5,523 nt of DNA from NCBI GenBank assembly GCA_028700795.1, contig JAQVRY010000096.1:1-5523 (forward strand), written 5' to 3'. Origin of the DNA: Tissierellia bacterium (GTDB lineage: Bacteria > Bacillota > Clostridia > Tissierellales > Sedimentibacteraceae). This document shows, piece after piece, positions 1 through 5,503 of this stretch. Each line of letters begins with the position of its first letter. The first letter of the stretch is position 1. The position numbers and the translations under genes were made by a program. The notes below the pieces were generated by a model. That model saw only the letters and a list, made by a program, of their open reading frames with translations. It did no database searches and was not told the DNA's origin.

Positions 1-1619
1 TCTTCAATCTTTGGCTCTTCAGCTTTTGGCGGCTCTGGTTGTGGTGTATAATCACCCTTTATTACTTCATCACTGTCCTTGTATCGTTCATATGACCTAT
101 AGCTCATTGCTATCGCTTGTTCTCTTGTTGCCATTCCATAACTTTGTGCTTGCAATGCTGTCGTAGTTGCCTTAGGCATAAAGTTACCGTTTGAATCCCC
201 TGCAATAATACCAATTTTATTCATATACTTCACAGCTTCATTAGCCCAATCCGATATATGTTTTTGATCTGGAAAATCTTTAACTCCTTCAATGCTAAAA
301 CTACCCTTAGGTGCCATTGCCTTAAGTGCTCTAAAAAGCATTGTTGCACATTGTTCTCGATTAATTAATACATTCGGTTCAAAAGTAGTTGCCGATGTAC
401 CTTGAGTTACACCAATTTTAAATGCTTTTAATATTTCGGGATTAATAGTATCTGTAAATGGATTTGGGGAAGTTGCAGATGCTTTCCTCTCAGTTGTTTT
501 CTCATACAGCTTCACAGCTAATTCTGCAAATTCTTCTCTGGTAATAGGTTTTGTCATGTCAGCACCATTAAGTATTTGTGGTATTAGCCCTGCATCATTT
601 GCTTTTTTCAGTTCAGGTGTTGCCCAGCTTGAAGCGTTGCTCCAGGCAGGCATATTGTGAGATATAACATTAGAAAAAGGGCTATAGATATCTTGCGATG
701 TAGTGCTGTCAGTGTAGCTTGACTGTTTATATTTCCTTAAATCTAAGGCATACCTTATTTTTATTTCATAACCTTCTGCATTATAGCTTTGTTGTGAATT
801 ATCAACTGAAAAGTAGTTACTGGCATCAATATTCAATAATTCAACATTAGACCATTGATAAAAGATTTGTTTAAAATCTTTATCACCATCTTTTCTCATC
901 CATACTTCAGTTCGTACACTGCCTGAAGTCATGGCATTAAGATCTTTAATACTTGCAGGTACTCTTCCTGTAAATACATCCAAATATGGCTTACCACTTG
1001 AGGAAAATTTCAAATCAGCTGAAGTAAGGGTTGGAGCATTGTTAATAAGTTTATTGTAATCTGCTTTTACATTTGCAGCTAAAGTGTATTCCTTAGACCA
1101 TGGTGAAAGGATGAAAGTTTTATTGTTGTCAAAGGAATGAGCAAAACGAACTCTAAATGTTATTGAATGATTTTCAAGATAATCCCAGCCATCGTTGTAA
1201 AATTGCTTCAAATCCTCATCATTTGGGAATAAACCGCTTATACCCCACCTTTCGCTGGCACTGTAACTATTATAATGACCAAAGTTCAAATATAAATTTT
1301 TAATCCCCTTAGGAAGGGTATTTTTAGAATCCCAATCTGATGTATGCTTGTAGTTTCCTCCATCAACTTTATAATCAAATTGATAATAAAGGCTGAAGTT
1401 CCTGTGGTTTTGAGGATCATCTTCCTTCCATTTTTCGATATAATTACGTAAGCTTTCGGGAACACTAAAGGTGAAATATACAGAATCGTTGTAGTAATGC
1501 CCAACTCCAAAATGTTCAGGTGCTTCCAAAGAAGTTGGTGGTGTTACATCTGCCAATGCAATAGGTGCCAAAAAAACAATTAATAATAATGCTAATAACA
1601 AAATTACTAATTTTTTCAT
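1..1619 (-). CDS. Secreted S-layer-homology (SLH) protein with two Fn3-like domains, C-terminus cut by window edge
   Basis: Reading leftwards from the ATG at 1619 there is an uninterrupted frame of 539 codons that leaves the window without a stop. AGGAGG lies 5 bases before the ATG and fixes the start. Residues 1-23 are a signal peptide: MKK, a long Leu/Ile/Val core, then ALA before Asp24. Residues about 24-180 and 195-322 are beta-rich stretches ending in ITFRVRF...LSPWSKEYTL and YEIKIRYAL...YSPFSNVI, a pattern typical of fibronectin type III folds. Three SLH repeats follow: about 332-372 (WATPELKKA...ITREEFAEL), 386-432 (NPFTDT...INREQCATMLFRAL) and 445-505 (GVKDFPD...GIIAGDSNGNF...ATREQAIAM). 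SLH triplets normally bind pyruvylated secondary cell-wall polymer, so the protein should sit on the cell surface. After residue 515 a Pro/Glu/Lys-rich tail begins and continues off the edge. The ligand or function of the Fn3-like part is unknown. It lies downstream of a regulator gene but has its own promoter. Confidence 0.93.
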   Translation of the reverse strand, partial: MKKLVILLLALLLIVFLAPIALADVTPPTSLEAPEHFGVGHYYNDSVYFTFSVPESLRNYIEKWKEDDPQNHRNFSLYYQFDYKVDGGNYKHTSDWDSKNTLPKGIKNLYLNFGHYNSYSASERWGISGLFPNDEDLKQFYNDGWDYLENHSITFRVRFAHSFDNNKTFILSPWSKEYTLAANVKADYNKLINNAPTLTSADLKFSSSGKPYLDVFTGRVPASIKDLNAMTSGSVRTEVWMRKDGDKDFKQIFYQWSNVELLNIDASNYFSVDNSQQSYNAEGYEIKIRYALDLRKYKQSSYTDSTTSQDIYSPFSNVISHNMPAWSNASSWATPELKKANDAGLIPQILNGADMTKPITREEFAELAVKLYEKTTERKASATSPNPFTDTINPEILKAFKIGVTQGTSATTFEPNVLINREQCATMLFRALKAMAPKGSFSIEGVKDFPDQKHISDWANEAVKYMNKIGIIAGDSNGNFMPKATTTALQAQSYGMATREQAIAMSYRSYERYKDSDEVIKGDYTPQPEPPKAEEPKIE

Positions 1620-1630
1620 AGAATCCTCCT
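1620..1630 (-). promoter_or_regulatory. Ribosome binding site of the SLH gene
   Basis: On the minus strand AGGAGG (1630-1625) stands 5 bases before the ATG at 1619. It is a full match to the anti-Shine-Dalgarno sequence and decides the start, which is also the one that gives a perfect signal peptide. Confidence 0.9.
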
Positions 1631-1660
1631 TAATAATATTTACATAACTTTTTCCTCCAT

Positions 1661-1676
1661 GTCTATAATTATACCA
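1661..1676 (-). promoter_or_regulatory. Extended -10 promoter of the SLH gene
   Basis: On the minus strand TGGTATAAT (1676-1668) is an exact extended -10 (TG, one base, TATAAT). At 17 bp further upstream the hexamer is only TTTTTC, a poor -35, so the TG extension probably carries recognition. That hexamer is also the T tract of the upstream terminator, so the promoter begins directly where transcription of the regulator gene should stop. Transcription is expected to begin near 1661, giving a leader of about 40 bases. The position of the start is inferred. Confidence 0.6.
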
Positions 1677-1691
1677 TCAATAATCTCATAG

Positions 1692-1737
1692 AAAAATCAC
1701 CCTAAAAGTAGTATTTTAACAGACTTATTAGGGTGAT
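1692..1737 (-). terminator. Rho-independent terminator of the cupin-LuxR regulator gene
   Basis: Just past the stop of the regulator gene, 1696-1705 (ATCACCCTAA) pairs perfectly with 1728-1737 (TTAGGGTGAT). Four more pairs (1706-1709 with 1723-1726) extend the stem past a single-base bulge at 1727. On the minus strand the hairpin runs into five T residues (1696-1692, the first of which also closes the stem), the usual intrinsic terminator form. It separates the regulator from the SLH gene. Confidence 0.75.
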
Positions 1738-1747
1738 GTTATTTATT

Positions 1748-2563
1748 TTATAGTTTATAATATGTTTCGCTTACCTTGTGATAAAGTTCCTTTCTGTTTG
1801 AAACACTTAGCTTTTTATACAAATTTCTAACATGGGTTTTTAATGTATTACGTGATATAAACAGTTTATTGGCTATGATATCATAATCAAATCTTACCAT
1901 CAAATGAGCGGCAATTTCAATTTCCCTAGGGGTTAGTTTTAAATTAGCGGGTAGAAGTTTGTTGTAAAAGCTTATCATTGAATAATAAACAGGGTTAATA
2001 CAATTTACTTCATGAAAGGGATACTTGTTACAAATAGGCTCAGTATTGTTGTGTGAGTAAAAATCCGAGTCTCTAAGGAGCTGAATTATTAGCTGCGTTG
2101 TCAAGCTTTGTACCATTAAGGGGCAATTATTGTTGTAATGAGCTAACTCGTTTTCAAGATCGCACAATATTCTCAAAAGCTTTATGCTACGTCCGTATTC
2201 AATCTTGGAAAAATCAATTTTTCTCTTTCCTGTTACTTCAGAGGTAATATCTTCAAAAAAGCTTTTTTTAATTACTATATTTGTATATTCCGTAGTTGGG
2301 ACATAGGTCTTACATAAAAAGTCAACTTCTGACCCGATTACAATTAAACTGTCCTTTTTTAATTGTAATTTAACTTTTCCTATTTGTGCCGGCGGTAGTT
2401 CAGAAGATGGAATTATAAAGGTATAATCCTCGCTAGACATTTTTTTATTAACAATAAAAGACTTAGGTCTAAAAATAGCCACATTATCACTTATTAATGC
2501 TTTAACACCCGAGTAAACATCAGTCGGAACATCATCAATTAATTTCATGAATTGATTATTCAT
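1748..2563 (-). CDS. Transcriptional regulator: AraC-like cupin sensor joined to a LuxR/GerE helix-turn-helix
   Basis: This 271-residue cytoplasmic DNA-binding protein ends in a clear LuxR/GerE domain at about 209-262. It has LTPREIEIA, the scaffold helix around DIIANKLF, and the recognition helix SRNTLKTHVRNLYKKL followed by SNRKEL. The N-terminal part (about 25-105) has the short alternating beta strands and IIPSSELP / LKKDSLIVIGSEVDF pattern of the sensory cupin of AraC-type regulators. A helical segment (about 122-168, with LENEL and QSLTTQLIIQLLR) would suit dimerisation. There is no receiver-domain phospho-acceptor pattern, so it is not an ordinary response regulator and probably senses a small molecule. 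The inducer is unknown. The start at 2563 is preceded by a G-rich binding site; the next ATG (codon 6) has none. It is divergent from the glutamate dehydrogenase gene and upstream of the SLH gene, so either could be a target. The LuxR domain call is firm; the cupin call is moderate. Confidence 0.9.
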   Translation of the reverse strand: MNNQFMKLIDDVPTDVYSGVKALISDNVAIFRPKSFIVNKKMSSEDYTFIIPSSELPPAQIGKVKLQLKKDSLIVIGSEVDFLCKTYVPTTEYTNIVIKKSFFEDITSEVTGKRKIDFSKIEYGRSIKLLRILCDLENELAHYNNNCPLMVQSLTTQLIIQLLRDSDFYSHNNTEPICNKYPFHEVNCINPVYYSMISFYNKLLPANLKLTPREIEIAAHLMVRFDYDIIANKLFISRNTLKTHVRNLYKKLSVSNRKELYHKVSETYYKL

Positions 2564-2570
2564 TCTAAGT

Positions 2571-2579
2571 TACCCCCCC
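2571..2579 (-). promoter_or_regulatory. Unusual poly-G ribosome binding site of the regulator gene
   Basis: The only purine-rich stretch before the ATG at 2563 is GGGGGGGT on the minus strand (2579-2572), about 8-9 bases upstream. It can pair with the anti-Shine-Dalgarno sequence if one G pairs with U. A run of seven identical G bases is prone to slippage, so length changes could alter translation. Confidence 0.55.
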
Positions 2580-2585
2580 ATACTT

Positions 2586-2600
2586 AACATTTTGAATGTT
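2586..2600. repeat. Short palindrome in the regulator leader, possible operator
   Basis: AACATT (2586-2591) and AATGTT (2595-2600) form a perfect 6-bp inverted repeat around TTG. It sits just downstream of the predicted transcription start of the regulator gene. The position is right for autoregulation by a dimeric protein, but the sequence is short and AT-rich, so chance is possible. Confidence 0.35.
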
Positions 2601-2618
2601 TAATCATACTTATATATA

Positions 2619-2647
2619 ATCATATCACCAAAACTTGTAAAATTCAA
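2619..2647 (-). promoter_or_regulatory. Promoter of the cupin-LuxR regulator gene
   Basis: On the minus strand TTGAAT (2647-2642) is followed after exactly 17 bp by TATGAT (2624-2619). TG sits one base before the -10, making it an extended -10. This is a good housekeeping-sigma promoter. The start is expected near 2612, with a leader of about 49 bases. Confidence 0.65.
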
Positions 2648-2685
2648 TAATGATATTATATTTGTCCAGAACATTCTTATTAAAT

Positions 2686-2821
2686 TGTTACAGTTCACAC
2701 CCAATGGGCGTCATCCTGAGCAAAGCGAAGGATCCTATCTTTTAAAACCTGAGATTCTTCGGACTAAAGCCCTCAGAATGACGAGTTGGTGTCTCTTATT
2801 ATTTTTATGTGAACAGTAACA
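2686..2821. mobile_element. 136-bp miniature palindromic element (MITE-like), no coding capacity
   Basis: The ends are terminal inverted repeats: TGTTACAGTTCACAC at 2686-2700 against TGTTACTGTTCACAT read on the other strand from 2821, with 13 of 15 bases matching. ATTAAAT occurs at 2679-2685 and again at 2821-2827, consistent with a 6-7 bp target duplication, although the region is AT-rich. Inside, CCAA/TTGG, CGTCAT/ATGACG, CTGAG/CTCAG and GAAGGATC/GATTCTTC (one G-T pair) make the whole element fold into a long imperfect hairpin. It contains no reading frame of note. It lies between two divergent promoters, about 40 bp from one -35 and 32-38 bp from the other. No transposase is encoded here, so any movement would need one elsewhere. 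Confidence 0.6.
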
Positions 2822-2859
2822 TTAAATTTTCTTGTTAGTGTAAATAATATTTTTAATCC

Positions 2860-2888
2860 TTGAAATAATACAAATAGAGTGATAGAAT
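2860..2888 (+). promoter_or_regulatory. Promoter of the glutamate dehydrogenase gene
   Basis: TTGAAA (2860-2865) is followed after 17 bp by TAGAAT (2883-2888), with TG at 2880-2881 giving an extended -10. This is the best match in the intergenic region. Transcription should start near 2895, leaving a leader of about 77 bases before the ATG at 2972. Confidence 0.65.
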
Positions 2889-2900
2889 AGAATTGTCCGA

Positions 2901-2928
2901 TAATATTGTTATTATATTAGCAATATTA
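2901..2928. repeat. Inverted repeat in the glutamate dehydrogenase leader, possible operator
   Basis: TAATATTG (2901-2908) and CAATATTA (2921-2928) are perfect 8-bp inverted repeats separated by 12 bases. Half-site centres are 20 bp apart, about two turns of the helix, which suits a dimeric regulator. The site lies just after the predicted transcription start, where a repressor would block it. It is AT-rich, and no known regulator motif was recognised. Confidence 0.35.
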
Positions 2929-2971
2929 AAGATAAAAATTCTTATAAACTAATAAATTTGGAGGTATAGTA

Positions 2972-4240
2972 ATGGCAAAAGAGGTTTTAAATCCATTGGA
3001 AAACTCTCAAATGCAGGTAAAAAATGCTTGTGACGCCTTAGGATTAGACCCAGTTGTGTATGAGATTTTAAAAGAACCGCAAAGAATTATTGAAGTCAAC
3101 ATTCCTGTTAGAATGGATGACGGAAGCTTGAAAGTATTTAAAGGATACAGAGCTTCACATAATGACGCTGTTGGACCTGCAAAAGGTGGAGTTAGATTCC
3201 ATCCTGGCGTAACAGCAGACGAAGTAAAAGCTCTTTCAATTTTCATGACATTTAAAGGCGGAGTATTGGGGCTTCCTTATGGAGGAGGCAAAGGCGGAGT
3301 TATATGTGATCCATTAACACTATCTCAAGGAGAATTAGAAAGAATTTCAAGAGGCTATATCCAAAAACTGTATAAGTATATAGGAGAAAAAGAGGATATA
3401 CCGGCACCTGACGCAGGAACAAACGGACAAATCATGGCTTGGATGGTGGATGAATATATCAAATTAACCGGTGGAACTGCATCATTAGGTGTTATAACCG
3501 GAAAACCTGTAGCATGGGGCGGATCAGAAGGCAGAAATGAAGCAACAGGTTTTGGTATTTCTGTAATTACCAGAGAAGCAGCAAAAAAATATGGAATTGA
3601 TATTAAAAAAGCAAAAGTTGCTATACAGGGATTTGGAAATGTAGGTCGTTTCACAGTTAAAAACATACAGAGACAAGGAGCTAAAATAGTAGCCTTAGGA
3701 GAATGGGCACCAAAAGTTGGTACATATGCTTTATATAATGAAGATGGATTGGATTTTGAAGAATTATTAGCTTACTTCAATGAACATAAGAATTTAGTTG
3801 ATTATCCAAAAGCTAAAATGATCAGTCTTAAAGAATTCTTTGCATTGGATGTTGACATATTAATTCCGGCAGCTTTGGAAAATGCTATAACTAAAGAAGT
3901 AGCAGAAAATATGAAAGCTAAATTAATGTGTGAAGCAGCTAACGGTCCGACAACTCCTGAAGCTGACCAAGTATTGAATGCAAGAGGAATCCCGGTTACT
4001 CCTGACATTTTAACAAATGCCGGTGGAGTAGTTGTATCATACTTTGAATGGGTACAAAACCTTCAAGGATATTATTGGGATGTAAAAGAAGTAGAAGAAA
4101 AACAAGAAATTAAAATGGTTAAAGCATTTAATGATGTATGGGCTCTTAAGGAACAACAAAAATGTACAATCAGAGAAGCTGCTTATATGATTTCAGTTAA
4201 GAGAGTAGCTGAAGTAATGAAATTAAGAGGATGGTATTAA
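2972..4240 (+). CDS. gdhA: Glutamate dehydrogenase (RocG/GudB-type, probably NAD-dependent)
   Basis: The enzyme catalyses reversible oxidative deamination of L-glutamate to 2-oxoglutarate and ammonia in the cytoplasm. At 422 residues it has the usual length of the hexameric bacterial/archaeal short type. Visible active-site landmarks are GPAKGGVRFHP (Lys71), FMTFKGG (Lys95), PYGGGKGG (Lys107, the expected catalytic lysine), PAPDAGTN (Asp147) and GGVVVSYFEW (Ser356). The dinucleotide fold carries GFGNVG at 220-225, and an acidic residue, Glu244, ends its second strand; this usually favours NAD over NADP. The stretch 244-255 (EWAPKVGTYALY) differs from the more usual SDA-type sequence of Bacillus RocG. 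GGAGG lies 7 bases before the ATG. The gene is monocistronic, with its own promoter and a strong terminator. In amino-acid-using clostridia the enzyme is generally catabolic; that role here is inferred. The product call is secure; the cofactor is less so. Confidence 0.97.
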   Translation: MAKEVLNPLENSQMQVKNACDALGLDPVVYEILKEPQRIIEVNIPVRMDDGSLKVFKGYRASHNDAVGPAKGGVRFHPGVTADEVKALSIFMTFKGGVLGLPYGGGKGGVICDPLTLSQGELERISRGYIQKLYKYIGEKEDIPAPDAGTNGQIMAWMVDEYIKLTGGTASLGVITGKPVAWGGSEGRNEATGFGISVITREAAKKYGIDIKKAKVAIQGFGNVGRFTVKNIQRQGAKIVALGEWAPKVGTYALYNEDGLDFEELLAYFNEHKNLVDYPKAKMISLKEFFALDVDILIPAALENAITKEVAENMKAKLMCEAANGPTTPEADQVLNARGIPVTPDILTNAGGVVVSYFEWVQNLQGYYWDVKEVEEKQEIKMVKAFNDVWALKEQQKCTIREAAYMISVKRVAEVMKLRGWY

Positions 4241-4250
4241 TATAAGGTGT

Positions 4251-4276
4251 AATCCTGACCGGTAGCAAAGGATTTC
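4251..4276 (+). repeat. Degenerate copy of the ATCCTGA...AAGGAT palindromic core in the gdh 3' untranslated region
   Basis: AATCCT (4251-4256) pairs with AGGATT (4269-4274). The whole stretch, ATCCTGACC...AGCAAAGGATTTC, resembles the arm of the 136-bp element at 2712-2734 (ATCCTGAGC...GCGAAGGATC), allowing one small insertion and a few changes. It could be a relic of the same repeat family. It lies between the stop codon and the terminator. Confidence 0.4.
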
Positions 4277-4283
4277 ATCAGTT

Positions 4284-4318
4284 AAAAGCTTCTATGACTT
4301 ATGTCATAGAAGCTTTTT
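4284..4318 (+). terminator. Rho-independent terminator of the glutamate dehydrogenase gene
   Basis: Positions 4284-4298 pair perfectly with 4303-4317 (15 bp) around the loop TTAT, and the stem ends in TTTTT (4314-4318). The start of the stem is AAAA, so the opposite strand also ends in TTTT and the hairpin may stop transcripts of the convergent gene as well. Confidence 0.9.
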
Positions 4319-4394
4319 AGGTATATTGTACATTAATTATGCTTATAAATATAAATTACAGATTTGTTATTCTTAGCGGCAGCGAATAATTTCA
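4319..4394. other. Convergent intergenic spacer with a weak inverted repeat
   Basis: TTATTC (4367-4372) and GAATAA (4384-4389) form a 6-bp inverted repeat downstream of the YtvI-like gene on the minus strand. No T tract follows it, so it is a weak terminator candidate at best. Nothing else was seen here. Confidence 0.3.
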
Positions 4395-5468
4395 TCATTT
4401 AAACCATTTTATTTTCCCTTCATCATTTAAGTATTTAACAGTTATTGCAACCACAGGGCCTATCAGAATCCCAGCAACTGAAAACAGCCTTAGGCCTGCA
4501 TACATTGCTGTGATTGTTATTATAGGATGTAAGCCTATTTGGTGGCCTACGATTCTTGGCTCAATAATATTTCTGATAACAGTAACTGCAACGTATAGAA
4601 TTAACAGACCAAATCCAAGAAAATAGTTATTCATTATTAATTCAAAAATTGCCCAAGGTATAAGTACGCCACCTGTTCCTATAACCGGCATAATATCAAG
4701 AATCGCTATAATTACAGCAATTGGCAGCTTATAATTGACACTCAATATTGACAAGCCTATATACATTTCAAGAAACGTAATCATCATGATTATCATATAT
4801 GATTTTATCATTTTCCACAATGTACCGGTCACAAATTTTCGAGCTTCTTCAAATGTGTCATTAAATTTATCTGTAAGTTGTTTTCTAAAAAAAGCAGTAA
4901 TATTATCGTATTCCAAGCTTATAAATACCGAAAGTACAATGGTAAATATTACAGATATTAAATACAGCGGGAAATTGGATATTAGTTTTGTAGCAAATTG
5001 TACAAAAGAAACTGATATATTTTTTATGAAATCTGCAAGATAATTGATACCATTTGTTATAATTTGTGAAATGGTACTTGCAACATCCGGTGAAAGTGTT
5101 TGTGCATTTTGAACAACCCAGTCGTTAAACTCAAGAAGCACCGGTTCAATTCTGCCAAAATATAATCTTGGCATTGTATAAATGAGATCGGAAATCTGAG
5201 TGATTAATAAGGATGTAAGGAGCCATATGATTAATGCTATAACAACGTAAAACATGGTAATTACAAATAGAGCGACGCCTTTTCCAGTACTCTTGACAAA
5301 TCTGTTTACAAATCTTGTAACAGGCCTGAGAGCCAAGGCTATTAAAAAGCCAATTATAAAGGGCATAACCCAGTGAATCATATAAACAAAAATAAAATAA
5401 AGAACTACATATACCGTAACAATAAAAGCAATATCTAATATAAATTTTTTCTTTTCGGTTTCAGTCAT
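4395..5468 (-). CDS. ytvI: AI-2E family membrane protein, sporulation YtvI-like
   Basis: With the start at 5468 the product has 357 residues, the usual length for the family. A longer frame reaches an ATG at 5519, but AGGAGG stands 7 bases before codon MTETEKKK at 5468, and the extra 17 residues look like translated leader. Hydrophobic segments lie at about 11-31, 34-47, 64-90, 163-184, 222-245, 248-275, 282-299 and 316-345. The soluble stretch about 91-160 between the third and fourth is typical of AI-2E proteins. Family signatures are LDIMPVIGTGGVLIPWA (257-273), IEPRIVGHQIGLHP (302-315) and AGILIGPVV (332-340). The Gly-Thr-Gly and Pro-Trp in the first, and overall resemblance, favour the YtvI branch, which is linked with sporulation in Bacillus. 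The transported substrate of YtvI is not established. Other AI-2E members act as transporters or antiporters, so general transporter remains an alternative. The gene is convergent with glutamate dehydrogenase. Confidence 0.88.
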   Translation of the reverse strand: MTETEKKKFILDIAFIVTVYVVLYFIFVYMIHWVMPFIIGFLIALALRPVTRFVNRFVKSTGKGVALFVITMFYVVIALIIWLLTSLLITQISDLIYTMPRLYFGRIEPVLLEFNDWVVQNAQTLSPDVASTISQIITNGINYLADFIKNISVSFVQFATKLISNFPLYLISVIFTIVLSVFISLEYDNITAFFRKQLTDKFNDTFEEARKFVTGTLWKMIKSYMIIMMITFLEMYIGLSILSVNYKLPIAVIIAILDIMPVIGTGGVLIPWAIFELIMNNYFLGFGLLILYVAVTVIRNIIEPRIVGHQIGLHPIITITAMYAGLRLFSVAGILIGPVVAITVKYLNDEGKIKWFK

Positions 5469-5481
5469 CAACAGACCTCCT
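5469..5481 (-). promoter_or_regulatory. Ribosome binding site deciding the YtvI-like start
   Basis: AGGAGG (5481-5476 on the minus strand) lies 7 bases before the ATG at 5468. This supports the shorter 357-residue product over an upstream in-frame ATG at 5519 with no visible binding site in the window. Confidence 0.85.
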
Positions 5482-5503
5482 AAGGTGTATCCCCTCTTAC
5501 CAT

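Noticed and set aside
1286..1510. Minus-strand 74-codon open frame inside the SLH gene
   Set aside because: It lies in a different frame of a long, well-supported gene, and no convincing ribosome binding site or domain was seen.
2686..2821. CRISPR repeat or tRNA-like structure
   Set aside because: There is a single palindromic unit without regularly spaced repeats, and it does not fold as a cloverleaf with conserved T-loop bases.
2824..2840. CodY-like box near AATTTTC upstream of glutamate dehydrogenase
   Set aside because: Only the left half matches AATTTTCWGAAAATT; the right half does not, so it is no better than chance in AT-rich DNA.
2895..2971. Riboswitch in the glutamate dehydrogenase leader
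   Set aside because: The leader is short and AT-rich with one simple inverted repeat; no known metabolite-binding RNA signature was recognised.
3007..4008. Three minus-strand open frames opposite glutamate dehydrogenase (3007-3246, 3355-3666, 3802-4008)
   Set aside because: They are antisense shadows of a highly conserved enzyme; their sequences look like reversed codon bias and resemble no known family.
4735..5043. Plus-strand 102-codon open frame opposite the YtvI-like gene
   Set aside because: It is antisense to a conserved membrane protein with clear family motifs, and no ribosome binding site or promoter was recognised for it.
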